A DNA stretch of 64,000 nt from Mycolicibacterium aromaticivorans JS19b1 = JCM 16368 (GCF_000559085.1 NZ_JALN02000001.1:3906001-3970000); one strand, 5' to 3'. Shown: positions 8,721-20,182, numbered from the stretch's first letter. Notes: a model not told the origin generated them from the sequence alone. Made by a program: numbers and translations.

Positions 8721-10310
8721 CTAGACCACGTCGCGGCGGCGGTAGACGGTTCCGGCGATCAATGTGACCGCCACGCCGACCGCCACCATCACGCCCAGTG
8801 CCGCAACGGGAACCGATGACGGTGCGGTGGTACGACCCACCGGGGAGGCCTCGATCAGCCATCGTGGCAACCTCAGCAGCGCTCCGAGATACAACGCAAC
8901 GACCACGAATGTGACCGCCAGCCAGCCGATACCAGGATGACGCAACGCGACGCCGAGGGCTGCGATGCCGGCCATCACCGCCATCGCAGGCAGGAAGGCC
9001 AGCGCAGCCAAGGTCAACCGCAGGATCGTGGCGGGCTCGCCCAACGTCACACCGGCGCCGATGCCGTTACCCAGGCCCGCGCAGGCCAGCAGCACGGCCG
9101 CATCGGTCAGCCCCGCGCCGACCGCCGACAACAACCAGGCCCAGCGCGACACCGAACCCGCCAGCACCGCCTCACCGATTCCGGACTCCTCGTCGCGGGA
9201 CAGCCGCACCACGACGGTGACCACATACGCGGTGGTCGCCGCGGCGAGGAACTGCGTCATGGTCGTGTACACGCCGTCGGTGCCCTGCGCCGAAAGCACC
9301 CGGGCCAGAAGCTCATTGCCTCTGGCTGCGTCCAGCAGCGACTTGGTCATCGAACCGAACGCCGCACCGGCTAACAGCAGTCCGATCGCCCAGCCCACCG
9401 TCAGGCCGCGGTGAATCACCAGCTGTAGACCGAAGACCCCGCCGACCGGACGCGCACGGGAGTGCTCGCCGGAGGACGCCAGGACACCGTCGTCGTACTC
9501 GCGGCGGCTCTCCAGCGCCACGGTGGCTGCGACGAGTGCGACGGCCAGGGCGGCCGGCAGCGCGAGAGGCCACCACCGCAACGCGACGAAGGGGCGCATC
9601 TGCTGCGCCCATGCGATGGGGGAGAACCAGCTCAGCGCGCTGCCGGAGTTGTCGATCACGTCGCCCGCACCCCGGACCAGGACGGCCGCGGCCAGTGTCG
9701 CGAGCGCTGCTCCGCTGGCCGTTCTGGCCTGCCGCCACAATTGCGCACTCAGCGCCGCGAACGCTCCGAAAACGGTTGCCACAGCTGTGATTCCAAAGCA
9801 CATCGCCGCGGTGTCGACCACCGCGAAGCCGCTGGCGGCCATGGCGATCGTCATCGTCACCGACAGCGCAGCGTTCACCAGCACGATGAGGATCAGGGCG
9901 GCGGCGGTGCGGGCATGACGACCGACGATCGAGGACAGCACGAGTTCGGCGGCTCCGCTTTCCTCCTCGGCGCGGGTGTGGCGAATGACAGTCAGTATCG
10001 ACAGAATCGATGCCGCCACCATCAATGTCAGGGTCAGCTCGTTGGCCATCATGACGCCGAGGTCGGTCTCGTTGACCCCGAACATCGGTCCGCCCAACAT
10101 GATCCCGGCCGGGGTCTTGAGTAGGTTCACGCGGGCCTGGCGCTGCGCCACATCCGGGTAGGCGAGTTTGATCGCGTTCGGGGCGTACACCAACATCAGT
10201 GTCAGCGCCCAGATCCACGCCGTCAGCCGGATCCGATCGCGACGCAGGGCGAAGCGGACCAGCGTGCCGGTTCCGGTCAGCCGGGACGGCGCGGGTGTGG
10301 TTGCGATCAT
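8721..10310 (-). CDS. ABC exporter permease (Rv1217c-like)
   Basis: A 529-residue integral membrane protein with about 12 hydrophobic segments arranged as two repeats, each preceded by an [14 protein letters not shown] or [21 protein letters not shown] amphipathic stretch (the second echoes [15 protein letters not shown]). It is the tetronasin/anthracycline-type exporter permease. The start [15 protein letters not shown] overlaps the ATPase stop by 4 bases, marking coupled translation; the in-frame extension upstream is out of phase with the real ATPase gene. It works with the ATPase encoded immediately upstream to export a hydrophobic substrate. The orthologous pair in M. tuberculosis is linked to drug efflux and is repressed by the adjacent TetR protein. 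Confidence 0.88.
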   Translation of the reverse strand: MIATTPAPSRLTGTGTLVRFALRRDRIRLTAWIWALTLMLVYAPNAIKLAYPDVAQRQARVNLLKTPAGIMLGGPMFGVNETDLGVMMANELTLTLMVAASILSILTVIRHTRAEEESGAAELVLSSIVGRHARTAAALILIVLVNAALSVTMTIAMAASGFAVVDTAAMCFGITAVATVFGAFAALSAQLWRQARTASGAALATLAAAVLVRGAGDVIDNSGSALSWFSPIAWAQQMRPFVALRWWPLALPAALAVALVAATVALESRREYDDGVLASSGEHSRARPVGGVFGLQLVIHRGLTVGWAIGLLLAGAAFGSMTKSLLDAARGNELLARVLSAQGTDGVYTTMTQFLAAATTAYVVTVVVRLSRDEESGIGEAVLAGSVSRWAWLLSAVGAGLTDAAVLLACAGLGNGIGAGVTLGEPATILRLTLAALAFLPAMAVMAGIAALGVALRHPGIGWLAVTFVVVALYLGALLRLPRWLIEASPVGRTTAPSSVPVAALGVMVAVGVAVTLIAGTVYRRRDVV

Positions 10311-11230
10311 GATGCCGGCGTCCGGTATTCGCGCAGGAACAGGTCTTCCAGGGAAGCCGGCGTGACCGTCAGGTCCGCGATCCCGAGCTGGGTGAGATGC
10401 ACCATCGTCGCGTCCAGCGCGTCGCGGCCGACGGTGAACCGGACCTGACCGTCGACGATGTTCACGTCGTGCAAGCCCGGCCATCGAGTCACCACGGTGG
10501 GATCGCGGTGCGTGCGAGCTGTCACGGTGGTGCGCATCAGGTGCTGGAGCTGGGCCAGTGGCCCGGATTGCACGGTGCGTCCGGCGCGGATGATGGTGAC
10601 TGTGTCACAGACCTTTTCGACCTCAGCCAGGACGTGGCTGGAGAGCAGCACCGCCGCGCCGCGATCGGCGACCTCGCGGACGCATTCCTGAAAGACGTTC
10701 TCCATCAACGGGTCGAGGCCCGATGTTGGCTCGTCGAGAATGTAGATGTCGGCCTCGGTGGCGAAAGCTGTCACCAGCGCCACCTTCTGGCGGTTGCCCT
10801 TCGAGTAGGTGCGGGCCTTCTTGTTCGGGTCGAGTTCGAAGCGCTGGATCAGCCAGTCCCGGCGGCGGGGGTCCGCACCACCGCGCAGCCCGCAGAGGAA
10901 GTCGATCACCTGACCGCCGGTCAGGTTCGGCCACAGCGTCACATCCCCGGGTACGTAGGCGATGCGCCGGTGCAGCGCCACCGCGTCGTGCCACGGGTCA
11001 CCGCCCAGCAGACGCACGTGGCCGCCGTCGGCGCGCAGCAGCCCCAGCAGGATGCGGATGGTGGTGGACTTGCCCGCGCCATTGGGACCCAGGAAGCCGG
11101 CGACCGAACCGGCGCGGACGGTCAAGTCCATGCCGTCCAGGGCCCGGGTTCGACCGAAAGTCTTGACCAGACTGTGGATTTCGACCGCCGCGGTGTCAGT
11201 CCGCGCTGTCGGTGCCGATGCCGTCGTCAT
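10307..11230 (-). CDS. ABC exporter ATP-binding protein (Rv1218c-like)
   Basis: A 307-residue DrrA-type ATPase. The Walker A is GPNGAGKST, the signature is represented by [12 protein letters not shown], the Walker B is [13 protein letters not shown], and the switch histidine is in SSHVLAEVE. The C-terminal ~80 residues match the extra domain of drug-exporter ATPases. The ATG overlaps the upstream tetR coding end by 35 bases, an arrangement that keeps expression tied to the regulator. The partner permease starts 4 bases before its stop. The substrate is not deducible, but the family exports antibiotics and lipophilic compounds. Confidence 0.92.
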   Translation of the reverse strand: MTTASAPTARTDTAAVEIHSLVKTFGRTRALDGMDLTVRAGSVAGFLGPNGAGKSTTIRILLGLLRADGGHVRLLGGDPWHDAVALHRRIAYVPGDVTLWPNLTGGQVIDFLCGLRGGADPRRRDWLIQRFELDPNKKARTYSKGNRQKVALVTAFATEADIYILDEPTSGLDPLMENVFQECVREVADRGAAVLLSSHVLAEVEKVCDTVTIIRAGRTVQSGPLAQLQHLMRTTVTARTHRDPTVVTRWPGLHDVNIVDGQVRFTVGRDALDATMVHLTQLGIADLTVTPASLEDLFLREYRTPAS

Positions 11231-11873
11231 GTTGTTCTCCCTCGGTGTGGGTCACAATTTCGCCGTGCGCGGCGAAGCTGTCGAACATCGTCGAATCGGT
11301 GAGCAGGCCCTCGGTGTAGAGCTCGAGGGCGGGCAACATCATCTCGTTGGCGTAGTCGTGCAGAACAGCCCGCAAATCCGACGGGTTGTCATGCAATTGG
11401 AGGTAGAGCAGGAACGCGCCGCCACCTGCCATGCCGAGGTACTTCGCTCGTGCGGCCGGGTCTCGGCTCGGCCTGATCGTGCCGGCGCGGACACCCTCGT
11501 CGAGGTAGCCCTCGACATTGGCGAACATGGTGCGCCAGAGGTTTCTGGCCAGCTCGCCGCCGGTCTGCATGCTGCGCACCAGGTAGGCCATCATCGGCGC
11601 GAACGATTCGATCTCGGCGGCCGCGGCGAGCCAGGTGGCCGGGTCGGTGGAACGGATGGTCTCGGATTTCTCGCTGCGGATCTCTTCGGCGATGTAGTCG
11701 TCGCACGCTTGGCGCAATCCGTCCTTCGACCCGAAGTGGTGGATGACGAGCCCCGGGCTCACCCCGGCGGTCTCGGCGATCGCGCGCACCCCGACGTCGA
11801 ATCCGCGGGCGCCGAACAGCTCGATGGCGGCATCGCGAATCCGGGCCACGGTCGTGAGGTCGGCTGAACGCAT
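11196..11873 (-). CDS. TetR-family repressor of the ABC exporter (Rv1219c-like)
   Basis: A 225-residue TetR protein. The N-terminal three-helix HTH is [30 protein letters not shown], and the C-terminal domain is a helical ligand pocket. The start [14 protein letters not shown] is chosen over an ATG 18 bases upstream because it matches the known orthologue and is placed 7 bases after a -10 element (leaderless). A perfect palindrome covers this start and the -10, strongly suggesting autorepression. It heads the operon tetR-ATPase-permease-methyltransferase. The M. tuberculosis orthologue controls the adjacent efflux pump. Confidence 0.9.
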   Translation of the reverse strand: MRSADLTTVARIRDAAIELFGARGFDVGVRAIAETAGVSPGLVIHHFGSKDGLRQACDDYIAEEIRSEKSETIRSTDPATWLAAAAEIESFAPMMAYLVRSMQTGGELARNLWRTMFANVEGYLDEGVRAGTIRPSRDPAARAKYLGMAGGGAFLLYLQLHDNPSDLRAVLHDYANEMMLPALELYTEGLLTDSTMFDSFAAHGEIVTHTEGEQHDDGIGTDSAD

Positions 11874-11890
11874 GTTTAGGATGCTAAACA
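11873..11890. promoter_or_regulatory. Palindromic operator over the tetR start
   Basis: TGTTTAG-GATG-CTAAACA is a perfect 7-bp inverted repeat with a 4-base spacer. It covers both the -10 hexamer and the first base of the start codon of the TetR gene, the position expected for an autorepressor site. Confidence 0.75.
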
Positions 11891-11910
11891 CTTGTTCAAT
11901 CGGCGGTCAA
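11881..11910 (-). promoter_or_regulatory. SigA-type leaderless promoter of the tetR-ABC operon
   Basis: Read on the minus strand: -35 TTGACC (11905-11910), an 18-base spacer, -10 TAGCAT (11881-11886), then 7 bases to the ATG at 11873. Confidence 0.65.
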
Positions 11911-11970
11911 GCACCAACTGTATCGACGTGTGGAACTGGTGGTAGGCCGGTCGCCCCGTGCGGACGCCTC

Positions 11971-12396
11971 TCAGGCGGCAGTGCGCAAGGCGACTGTCTC
12001 GACGGCCGTGTGTGTAGGCCGGGCTGCGCGGTTGAGCAGGATCTCGAACGTCCGGGCGGCGCCGATCGATCCGTAGGAGTAGGGCTGCTCGCGGCAGAAC
12101 GATTCGCCGGCGATGTGATCGATGACGACCCGGACGCGATGGCTGGTCGGGTCGCCGGAGGAGCCGGTCTCGGTGACGGTTGCTGCCAGGCCGGCCAACG
12201 GGATTCGCGCCGCGCTCCGGCCACGGCCCACGATGAGCAAACTCGTCGTCATGCGCAGATCGCCCCACGTGGCCAAGACGCCGTCGCGGCGGTTACGGCG
12301 ACTTTGCGAGAGATCGAAAACCACCGCGGCAATTCCGAGGAGCGCAAACGGCGCGAACAATGTCGCCGCCATCACGGGGCTTAACCGTGGATCCAT
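11971..12396 (-). CDS. Small membrane protein of unknown function
   Basis: A 141-residue protein starting MDPRLSPVMAATLF. Residues ~8-27 form a single membrane helix (AATLFAPFALLGIAAVVFDL), followed by a basic cytosolic-looking stretch and then a beta-rich domain of ~90 residues (LLIVGRGRSAARIPLAGLAATVTE). I recognise no family. The longer in-frame extension to 12507 is not favoured because its sequence has no coding character and the extension would bury the helix. It lies upstream of tetR in the same direction but with its own stop 97 bases before the tetR start, so it is probably transcribed separately. Confidence 0.55.
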   Translation of the reverse strand: MDPRLSPVMAATLFAPFALLGIAAVVFDLSQSRRNRRDGVLATWGDLRMTTSLLIVGRGRSAARIPLAGLAATVTETGSSGDPTSHRVRVVIDHIAGESFCREQPYSYGSIGAARTFEILLNRAARPTHTAVETVALRTAA

Positions 12397-12823
12397 TCTC
12401 TCCCCCCGGAAATACCGTGCGCTGTCACCCGTTAACGGCCGGACACATCCACGTAATGCTTCTGCCTCGCACCGACTTTGGCGCGAGAGTGCCCACATAA
12501 ACAGCAAGGCAAACGCGTATGCGATGACTCTTGTCCATCAGAGTCGCCCGCACTCGCGATGACCTCACGGGTGAAAATCCTATTGAGTCGAAGGCGGGGA
12601 CAACTGCACTTTAGGAGAGTTTGCTGGAATTCAGCTTGGTGGAATTGTGGCAACGTATTACTAACTAAGAATTAGCAGCCTCGCCAGCTCGGCGGACGTC
12701 ACGTTATTGCAGGTAAGGGGAGTTTCCCGTGCGGGACGGCACGAAGAAGTACCAGGCAATCTGCACGCTCGTTGAATATCAGCAAACGTCGAGCGTGAAC
12801 GGAGCGTGCACTGCGCTGTCGGG
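12397..12823. other. 427-base gene-free stretch with lower GC
   Basis: This interval between two minus-strand genes is visibly richer in A/T than its surroundings, especially 12575-12700. Short open frames here have no ribosome site or recognisable product. It contains small inverted repeats: GACTCT/AGAGTC at 12526-12545 and CACGCTCG/CGAGCGTG at 12764-12797, the latter just after the O-methyltransferase gene and possibly a terminator. No RNA gene could be recognised. Confidence 0.5.
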
Positions 12824-13489
12824 TCAGTCGCGGGCGGCGACCAGGATTCCGTCGCCCAGCGGAATCAGCACCGGGGTGAGGCGCTCGTCCTCGGCGATCA
12901 GCCGGGCCGCCTCGCGCACGGCCGCGACCTCGGCGTCATTGGCCGCCGGATCACCGGCGCGGCCGCCGAGCGCGGAGCGATGCACGACGATCGCGCCGCC
13001 CGGGCGCAGCAGGCGGATGCCCTCGACGATGAAATCGGCCTGATCCGACGGTGCGGCGTCAAGAAACACCAGGTCATAAGACTCGTCGGCCAGCCGGGTC
13101 AGGACTTCCTGGGCTCGGCCGGCGATCAGCCGGGTGCGCGACGGGCCGATCCCGGCCTCGGTGAACGCCTGCTTGGCGATGCGCTGGTGCTCGGGCTCGA
13201 TGTCGATGGTGGTCAGGACGCCGTCGTCACGCATCCCCGACAGCAGCCACAGTCCGCTCACGCCGGCACCGGTGCCCACCTCGACAACTGCTTTGCCGCC
13301 GGACAGCCGGGCCAGTACGCTGAGCAGCGCTCCGACCGCCGGTGTCACCGCTCCGGCGCCGGCGTCGACAGCTCGCTCCCGGGCGGCCGCGACAATGGCG
13401 TCCTCGGAGATCGAACCCTCCGCATGGGCGAGTATCCGGTCGGCGCGGCTGGCCTCAGGCTGGCCTGTTTGGTCCTCGTTGGTGGCCAT
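12824..13489 (-). CDS. O-methyltransferase (Rv1220c-like)
   Basis: A 221-residue class I SAM-dependent O-methyltransferase of the catechol/caffeoyl-CoA type. The SAM motif I is [16 protein letters not shown], motif II is [10 protein letters not shown], the acidic metal/catalytic segment is [12 protein letters not shown], and the strand [16 protein letters not shown] follows. The start [10 protein letters not shown] gives the expected family length; the in-frame region upstream to 13657 belongs to the sigE intergenic space. It is divergent from sigE, as Rv1220c is from Rv1221. Substrate unknown; probably a small aromatic hydroxyl compound. Confidence 0.9.
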   Translation of the reverse strand: MATNEDQTGQPEASRADRILAHAEGSISEDAIVAAARERAVDAGAGAVTPAVGALLSVLARLSGGKAVVEVGTGAGVSGLWLLSGMRDDGVLTTIDIEPEHQRIAKQAFTEAGIGPSRTRLIAGRAQEVLTRLADESYDLVFLDAAPSDQADFIVEGIRLLRPGGAIVVHRSALGGRAGDPAANDAEVAAVREAARLIAEDERLTPVLIPLGDGILVAARD

Positions 13490-13709
13490 TCTCAGCAGCG
13501 TAGGCGCAGTTGGATCGGCGGGTGGGCAGGCGCGCCCGGCGCCGGCGAGCGCCGAATCGGCCGGTCCGAGGGGTCGGGCCGGGACGTCAAGGATGACGCG
13601 CCGTCCAGAAGTGAAAGACCTGGACACGAATCGATAACGAAAGTATTTCTTAGTCAAACCTTAGTTAGCTCAAATCGCCCCCACACAGGTTTGGGGAACG
13701 GTAGCGGGC

Positions 13710-14483
13710 ATGGAACAGAGCCCCCGCTGGTCGGGGAATATGCCCGACAACGGTCGCGTTGTCAGGCTTGATGCGGTCGACGGCACCCAGTCGTCAACGC
13801 AGGTCAATCAGGAGGATCCGACGACCACCACATTGATGGCTCCGGCGCATATGTCGCACCCCGAGCAATTGGGGGAAGCCGAGTGGGTTGAGCCGTCCGA
13901 GGAACTGCAGGGCACCGCGGTGTTCGATGCCACCGGCGACCGGACGGCGATGCCGTCTTGGGACGAGCTCGTTCGGCAGCACGCCGACCGGGTGTACCGG
14001 CTGGCCTATCGCCTGTCGGGTAACCAGCAGGATGCCGAGGACCTCACCCAGGAGACCTTCATCAGGGTGTTCCGCTCTGTGCAGAACTACCAGCCCGGCA
14101 CGTTCGAAGGCTGGCTGCACCGCATCACCACCAACTTATTCCTCGACATGGTCCGCCGCCGCGGCCGCATCCGCATGGAAGCGCTGCCCGAGGACTACGA
14201 CCGGGTTCCCGCCGACGAGCCCAACCCCGAGCAGATCTTCCACGACTCGCGACTGGGTGCGGATTTGCAGGCCGCGCTGGATTCGTTGGCGCCGGAGTTC
14301 CGTGCCGCCGTCGTCTTGTGTGACATCGAGGGTCTGTCGTACGAGGAGATCGGTGCGACGCTCGGCGTCAAGCTGGGCACCGTGCGCAGCCGCATCCACC
14401 GCGGCCGCCAGGCGCTCCGTGATTACCTGGCGTCCCATTCCGGCCAGCGGGGGTTGGCTGACTTCACCGCCGAATCGGCGTAG
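13710..14483 (+). CDS. sigE: ECF RNA polymerase sigma factor SigE
   Basis: 257 residues, the same length as the M. tuberculosis protein. A variable N-terminal ~60 residues precedes region 2 ([40 protein letters not shown]) and region 4 (LPEDYDRV linker, then [41 protein letters not shown] with the DNA-binding HTH). SigE drives the surface-stress regulon. The next gene encodes its anti-sigma factor RseA, then the protease HtrA and TatB. Alternative starts within the N-terminal 45 residues (ATGs at 13740 and 13851) are plausible, since the orthologue uses several. Confidence 0.95.
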   Translation: MEQSPRWSGNMPDNGRVVRLDAVDGTQSSTQVNQEDPTTTTLMAPAHMSHPEQLGEAEWVEPSEELQGTAVFDATGDRTAMPSWDELVRQHADRVYRLAYRLSGNQQDAEDLTQETFIRVFRSVQNYQPGTFEGWLHRITTNLFLDMVRRRGRIRMEALPEDYDRVPADEPNPEQIFHDSRLGADLQAALDSLAPEFRAAVVLCDIEGLSYEEIGATLGVKLGTVRSRIHRGRQALRDYLASHSGQRGLADFTAESA

Positions 14484-14617
14484 ACCGACGGGCAGCGGCC
14501 AAACTGTGGCCGGCATGTCATGTCACCGAGGGTTTCGCGCGCTACATTCGATCTAGCGGCGCAGCACCAGCGAGGTGAACGACTCGTGCTGACGCGAACC
14601 CCGAGAGGAGCGCAGTG

Positions 14618-15052
14618 ATGGTCGACCGTGGACACATGTTCCGTCGAGCATTTTCCTGGTTGCCCTCACAGTTCGCCTCGCAGAGTGACGCCCCCATCGG
14701 GGCGCCGCGGCAATTCGGTTCCACCGAGCACCTGTCCATCGAAGCGATCGCCGCCTATGTCGACGGCGAGTTACGGATGAAGTCGTATCTGCGGGCGGCG
14801 CACCATCTGTCGCTGTGCCCGGAGTGCGCGGCCGAGGTAGAGGGCCAGAGTCAGGCGCGCACCGCGTTGCGGGATTCCCACCCGATCAGCATGCCGAGCA
14901 CCCTGTTGGGGCTGTTATCGCAGATCCCGCAGGCGGCGCCAGACGATCCGAGCGTGCCGGACGGGCGGAGCCGCCCTGGCGGCGGCATGGAGTCCGGACT
15001 CGCCGATCAGTTAGCTGAACGCACAGACCGTGACCGGCGTAAGCGCCGGTAG
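14618..15052 (+). CDS. rseA: Anti-sigma-E factor RseA
   Basis: About 144 residues. The zinc-associated anti-sigma motif HHLSLCPEC (H-x3-C-x2-C) sits about residue 62-70, after the conserved FRRAFSWLPSQFASQSDAP leader. It holds SigE inactive until envelope stress, when phosphorylation by PknB and ClpC1P2 degradation release it (known for the orthologue). ATG 14618 is chosen: GAGGAG at 14605-14610 is 7 bases upstream. A GTG 3 bases earlier is the alternative. No membrane helix is present, so it is a cytosolic anti-sigma. The C-terminal third is low-complexity and variable. Confidence 0.92.
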   Translation: MVDRGHMFRRAFSWLPSQFASQSDAPIGAPRQFGSTEHLSIEAIAAYVDGELRMKSYLRAAHHLSLCPECAAEVEGQSQARTALRDSHPISMPSTLLGLLSQIPQAAPDDPSVPDGRSRPGGGMESGLADQLAERTDRDRRKRR

Positions 15053-15122
15053 GGTGGATGTGAAATCGGGCAGCGTCGTGCCCGGTCCCACTGCGCGCGC
15101 TCGCGGCTGAGCGCTTGGATAG

Positions 15123-16631
<1,509 letters not shown>

Positions 16632-16635
16632 CCCG

Positions 16636-17064
16636 ATGTTCGCGAATGTCGGCTGGGGCGAAATGCTCGTGCTGCTGGTCATCGGGCTGGTGGTCCTCGG
16701 TCCCGAGCGGCTGCCCGGTGCCATCCGGTGGACGTCGAATTCGTTGCGGCAGGCCCGTGACTACATCAGCGGCGCCACCAGTCAGCTGCGTGACGACCTG
16801 GGGCCGGAGTTCGAGGATCTGCGCCAGCCGCTGAGCGAGTTGCAGAAGCTGCGCGGTATGACGCCGCGGGCCGCGCTCACCAAACACCTTCTCGACGGCG
16901 ACGATTCGTGGATCAATGAAGCCTTCCAGTCGCCGGGAGCTGCCGGGCCGGCGACATCAGAGACAGTGAAGCCGCACAGTGCGCCGCCCCCGCAGGCCGT
17001 GGTGCCCAAGCCCGAGCCGTTGCCTCCCGGCACGCCCGCGCCCTTCGACGCCGACGCCACCTAA
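16636..17064 (+). CDS. tatB: Sec-independent protein translocase TatB
   Basis: 142 residues. The N-terminal membrane helix [27 protein letters not shown] carries the conserved Glu and the GPERLP hinge. An amphipathic helix ([16 protein letters not shown]) and a charged, proline-rich tail follow, all standard for TatB. It pairs with TatC for export of folded twin-arginine substrates. It starts 4 bases after the htrA stop, so it is probably co-transcribed with the envelope-stress genes, as in M. tuberculosis Rv1223-Rv1224. Confidence 0.95.
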   Translation: MFANVGWGEMLVLLVIGLVVLGPERLPGAIRWTSNSLRQARDYISGATSQLRDDLGPEFEDLRQPLSELQKLRGMTPRAALTKHLLDGDDSWINEAFQSPGAAGPATSETVKPHSAPPPQAVVPKPEPLPPGTPAPFDADAT

Positions 17065-17068
17065 GGAT

Positions 17069-17111
17069 TTGGGCGCGTTTTCGTTCGCTCAGCGGCGGTT
17101 TGCGCGCCCAA
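17069..17111. terminator. Bidirectional terminator between tatB and mrp
   Basis: A perfect 9-bp inverted repeat (TTGGGCGCG / CGCGCCCAA) with a 25-base loop lies 5 bases after the tatB stop and 14 bases after the convergent mrp stop. There is no U-run. Confidence 0.6.
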
Positions 17112-17124
17112 CTCGCGCGATCGC

Positions 17125-18267
17125 CTACAGGTGGCGGGTGGTGTCCAGTCCCAGCGACATCCCGGCCAGTCCGCGCCGTCGTGCCGCCAGCTTGTCGGCG
17201 ATGCCGCGCAGTTCCTTGCCGGCCGCCGAATCGGGCGCTGAAAGGACAAGCGGCACACCGGAATCGCCGGCCGCCACCAACGCGGGGTCCAGCGGCACCT
17301 GACCCAGCAGGGGCACATCAGCGCCGACCGACCGGGTGAGGCTCTCGGCGACCTGGCGGCCGCCACCTTCGCCGAAGATCTGCATCGTGGTGCCGTCCGG
17401 CATCAGCAGCCCCGACATGTTCTCGACCACGCCGACGATGCGTTGGCGGGTCTGCAGCGCGATCGCCCCGGCGCGTTCGGCCACCTCGGCGGCGGCGAGC
17501 TGCGGTGTCGTCACCACCAGGATCTCGGCGCCGGGAACCAGCTGAGCCACCGAGATCGCCACGTCGCCGGTGCCCGGCGGCAGGTCGAGCAGCAGCACGT
17601 CCAGGTCGCCCCAGTACACATCGGCGAGGAACTGCTGCAGCGCCCGGTGCAGCATCGGTCCACGCCACACCACCGGTGCGTTGCCCTGGGTGAACTGGGC
17701 GATCGAGATGACCTTCACGTCGTGCGCGACCGGCGGCAGGATCATCGACTCCACCTGGGTGGGACGGTCGTCGGTGCCCATCATGCGCGGCACCGAATGG
17801 CCGTAGATGTCGGCGTCGAGGACGCCGACCGACAGGCCGCGAGCCGCCAGCGCCGCAGCCAGGTTGACCGTCACGCTCGACTTGCCGACACCGCCCTTAC
17901 CGGAGGCGACGGCGTACACCCGGGTCAGCGAGCCGGGCTGGGCGAAGGGGATCACCGGTTCGGGCGCATCGCCGCGCAGTTGCTTGCGCAGTTCGGTGCG
18001 CTGCTCGTCGTTCATCACGTCGAGTGCGACGGTCACCGCCGCGGTGCCCGGCACATCGGCGACGGCCTGGGTCACCCGCTCGGTGATCTCGGTCTTCTTC
18101 GGGCACGCGGCCGTCGTGAGGTAGACCTCGACGTGCACGGCGCCGTCGTCGGCGACCGAGATGCTCTTGACCATGTTGAGCTCGGTGATCGGCTTGCGCA
18201 GCTCGGGATCGATCACTTTGCCCAGCGCAATGCGCACCTGGGTCTGCAGTTCGTTCTTTTCGGACAT
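17125..18267 (-). CDS. mrp: Mrp/NBP35-type iron-sulfur cluster carrier ATPase
   Basis: A 380-residue protein. The N-terminal ~90 residues are a MIP18-like domain (VRIALGKVIDPELRKPITELNMV). The deviant Walker A is SGKGGVGKSSVTVNLA, followed by GVLDADIYGHSVPRMMG and LLLDLPPGTGD. The typical NBP35/Mrp CxxC is partly replaced: the sequence at that place reads VENMSGLL, so metal binding may rely on other residues. It loads or transfers Fe-S clusters in the cytosol. ATG 18267 is chosen; a GTG directly before it is possible. Convergent with tatB, as for Rv1229c. Confidence 0.93.
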   Translation of the reverse strand: MSEKNELQTQVRIALGKVIDPELRKPITELNMVKSISVADDGAVHVEVYLTTAACPKKTEITERVTQAVADVPGTAAVTVALDVMNDEQRTELRKQLRGDAPEPVIPFAQPGSLTRVYAVASGKGGVGKSSVTVNLAAALAARGLSVGVLDADIYGHSVPRMMGTDDRPTQVESMILPPVAHDVKVISIAQFTQGNAPVVWRGPMLHRALQQFLADVYWGDLDVLLLDLPPGTGDVAISVAQLVPGAEILVVTTPQLAAAEVAERAGAIALQTRQRIVGVVENMSGLLMPDGTTMQIFGEGGGRQVAESLTRSVGADVPLLGQVPLDPALVAAGDSGVPLVLSAPDSAAGKELRGIADKLAARRRGLAGMSLGLDTTRHL

Positions 18268-18278
18268 CACGGCCGAGT

Positions 18279-18920
18279 CTAGGTTGTGCGACTCCTGTCA
18301 GCGGAAACGGCCTGAGTGCTGACGCGGCGCGCGGTGACCACGGTCGCCATCACCAGAACGCCGATGACGACGACGGTGATCACCGAGTTGACGCCGTTGG
18401 CGGTGTCGACGGAGAACTTGCCGATGACGATCAGCCGGAACGCGACCTCGAGCAGGAGTCCGAGACCCCACATCGCGGACAGCCGGACGTGGATGCGCCG
18501 GCGACGGTCGGCGTCTGCAGCCTCCGCCTCCTCGTCGGCGTTGCTGAATCGGTCACTGACGACCTGCGTCAACGGGGTCCCGATCACGCAGCTGCCCAGA
18601 AAGATCAGTCCGCCGATTCCGTTGACGACGGTGTTGCCCACCAGCACCAGTTTGGGATCCGTCGTGGACAACCCGACGACCAGGCTGAGCCCGAAGGTCA
18701 GCAGCAGGTACACGGCGAACGGGTCCAGTCGCCGGACTCTGACCACGCTGTAGATCACCCTTAGGCCCGACAACACCGTGGCCGACAGCAAGGCGACGTA
18801 CTCGGATACTCCCGCCGCGCGCAGTCCGTAATAGGCGATCAGCGGCGGTGCGACGTCAGCCGCGACGGTCTGGAGCACGGGGCGCATCGACCGTTGTTGT
18901 GCCGGGTTACGTTGACTCAC
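18279..18920 (-). CDS. VC0807-like integral membrane protein
   Basis: A 213-residue polytopic protein with about six hydrophobic helices: VAPPLIAYYGLRAAG, EYVALLSATVLSGLRVI, AVYLLLTFGLSLVVGL, LVGNTVVNGIGGLIFLGSC, a charged Asp/Glu loop, then a C-terminal pair. The pattern resembles the VC0807/intracellular-septation-like family, whose function is unknown. It sits 11 bases upstream of mrp, same strand, so it may share its transcript. I do not recall it at this place in M. tuberculosis, which makes it a candidate local insertion. Confidence 0.65.
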   Translation of the reverse strand: MSQRNPAQQRSMRPVLQTVAADVAPPLIAYYGLRAAGVSEYVALLSATVLSGLRVIYSVVRVRRLDPFAVYLLLTFGLSLVVGLSTTDPKLVLVGNTVVNGIGGLIFLGSCVIGTPLTQVVSDRFSNADEEAEAADADRRRRIHVRLSAMWGLGLLLEVAFRLIVIGKFSVDTANGVNSVITVVVIGVLVMATVVTARRVSTQAVSADRSRTT

Positions 18921-18979
18921 AACGCGTTACGTTATCGCCGCTGGCTGTCCGCTCGCTGTGCGAACTCGACCCGGTGCAG

Positions 18980-20182
18980 CTAGCTGGCCGGCCCCGGCAG
19001 CGCACCGTGCACGGCAGGCAGCGGCGCGGGTGCCGACACTTCCGCGACCGGCTCGGGAGCCGGCGGCGGGGGCGGCGACAGCCACGGGGGCTGCCACGGG
19101 GGCGGCGCGTCCGGCATGGCCTGAGGCTGGGCGACGACCGGCGGGGGAGCCTGCGAACCGAGGCAGATCACCTGGCACGGCTGGGACGGCATCGCACTGG
19201 CGGGGCCGGGCAGCGGGCCGAGCGCAAGCGATCCGGCCGTCTCGGTGTTGTTGATGCTGAGCTGGGCCAGCGGATCGGTCGGCGGTAGCCCGATGGCATT
19301 GAGCGGCAGGCCCGGGCCCAGACCCTCCGGGTTCTCCAGGTGGGCGTCCCCGAGAGCGGGCGCCGGCCCGACGATCGGCGGCAGGTTGATCGGCTCGACC
19401 CCGGTGGCGTAGGCGGCGGCCCAACCCAGCACGTTCTGGGCGTAGGCCATCGAGTTGTTGTAGCGCAGGATCGCGGTCAGCACCTGCGACTGGTCCCGCA
19501 GGTTCAGGCCACCGCTGCACAGATAGCGGGCCGCGGCCAGCGCCGCGTCGTAGACGTTCTGCGGGTCGGCCTTGCCGTCGCCGTCGCCGTCGGCGGCGTA
19601 GCGCGACCAGGTGCCGGGCAGGAACTGCATGGGTCCCATCGCCCGCGCGAACACCGGGCGGCCGGCCTGGACCGTCTGCACGATGACCTCGTTGCCCGAC
19701 AGGGTGCCGTCCAGAGTCGGGCCGTAGATCGGGTTGATCGCGGTGCCCCGGGCGTCGGTGGCGCCGCCGTTGGCGTGCATGGACTCGATGCGGCCGATCC
19801 CGGCCAGCAGGTTCCAGCTCAGCCCGCAGCCCGGCGCGGCCACCGACATCTTCTGTTCGGCATTGCGGTAGGCCGCCAGCGGAACCGCCGGGATGCGCAG
19901 CGACCCGATCGAGCTGACCACAATCGCAGGCGGTGGCGCCGCCGGGGTGGCTGCGGCGAAGTGAAAGTTGGTGGGTTGCTTGGTCAGAGCGACGACGGTG
20001 ACACCCGAGGTGTCGACTTGCGGCGACACTGCGGCCAGCGGAATGACTTCCTTGCCGACCACCGGCGCGTGCGGCAGGTCGGGGGCCGCGCTGACCGCGC
20101 CGGCAAGCACGACCGGGGTGAGCACAGCAATTCCGAACGCAGGTTTCCGCACCATCCGGCTGACGCGGTTTCCTATGCCCAC
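18980..20182 (-). CDS. Secreted lytic murein transglycosylase (Rv1230c-like)
   Basis: A 400-residue exported protein. Residues ~1-33 form a signal or anchor sequence (RKPAFGIAVLTPVVLAGAVSAAP). The SLT-type domain follows: LLAGIGRIESMHANGG carries the catalytic glutamate, then RAMGPMQFLPGTWSRYAADGDGDGKADPQNVYDAALAAARYLC. Residues after ~300 are Pro/Ala-rich, probably disordered and wall-embedded, with an isolated CQVIC pair. It cleaves peptidoglycan glycan strands to make anhydro-muropeptides during growth. The in-frame MVRKPAFG (10 residues in) is an alternative start. Confidence 0.88.
   Translation of the reverse strand: MGIGNRVSRMVRKPAFGIAVLTPVVLAGAVSAAPDLPHAPVVGKEVIPLAAVSPQVDTSGVTVVALTKQPTNFHFAAATPAAPPPAIVVSSIGSLRIPAVPLAAYRNAEQKMSVAAPGCGLSWNLLAGIGRIESMHANGGATDARGTAINPIYGPTLDGTLSGNEVIVQTVQAGRPVFARAMGPMQFLPGTWSRYAADGDGDGKADPQNVYDAALAAARYLCSGGLNLRDQSQVLTAILRYNNSMAYAQNVLGWAAAYATGVEPINLPPIVGPAPALGDAHLENPEGLGPGLPLNAIGLPPTDPLAQLSINNTETAGSLALGPLPGPASAMPSQPCQVICLGSQAPPPVVAQPQAMPDAPPPWQPPWLSPPPPPAPEPVAEVSAPAPLPAVHGALPGPAS

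Noticed and set aside
12397..12823. Small open frames in the 427-base low-GC interval as genes
   Set aside because: No ribosome sites, no recognisable products, and no third-position bias.
13490..13709. IdeR-like or SigE-type promoter sequence in the sigE/O-methyltransferase intergenic region
   Set aside because: TTAG/GGGGAAC fragments are present, but no complete consensus with correct spacing was found.
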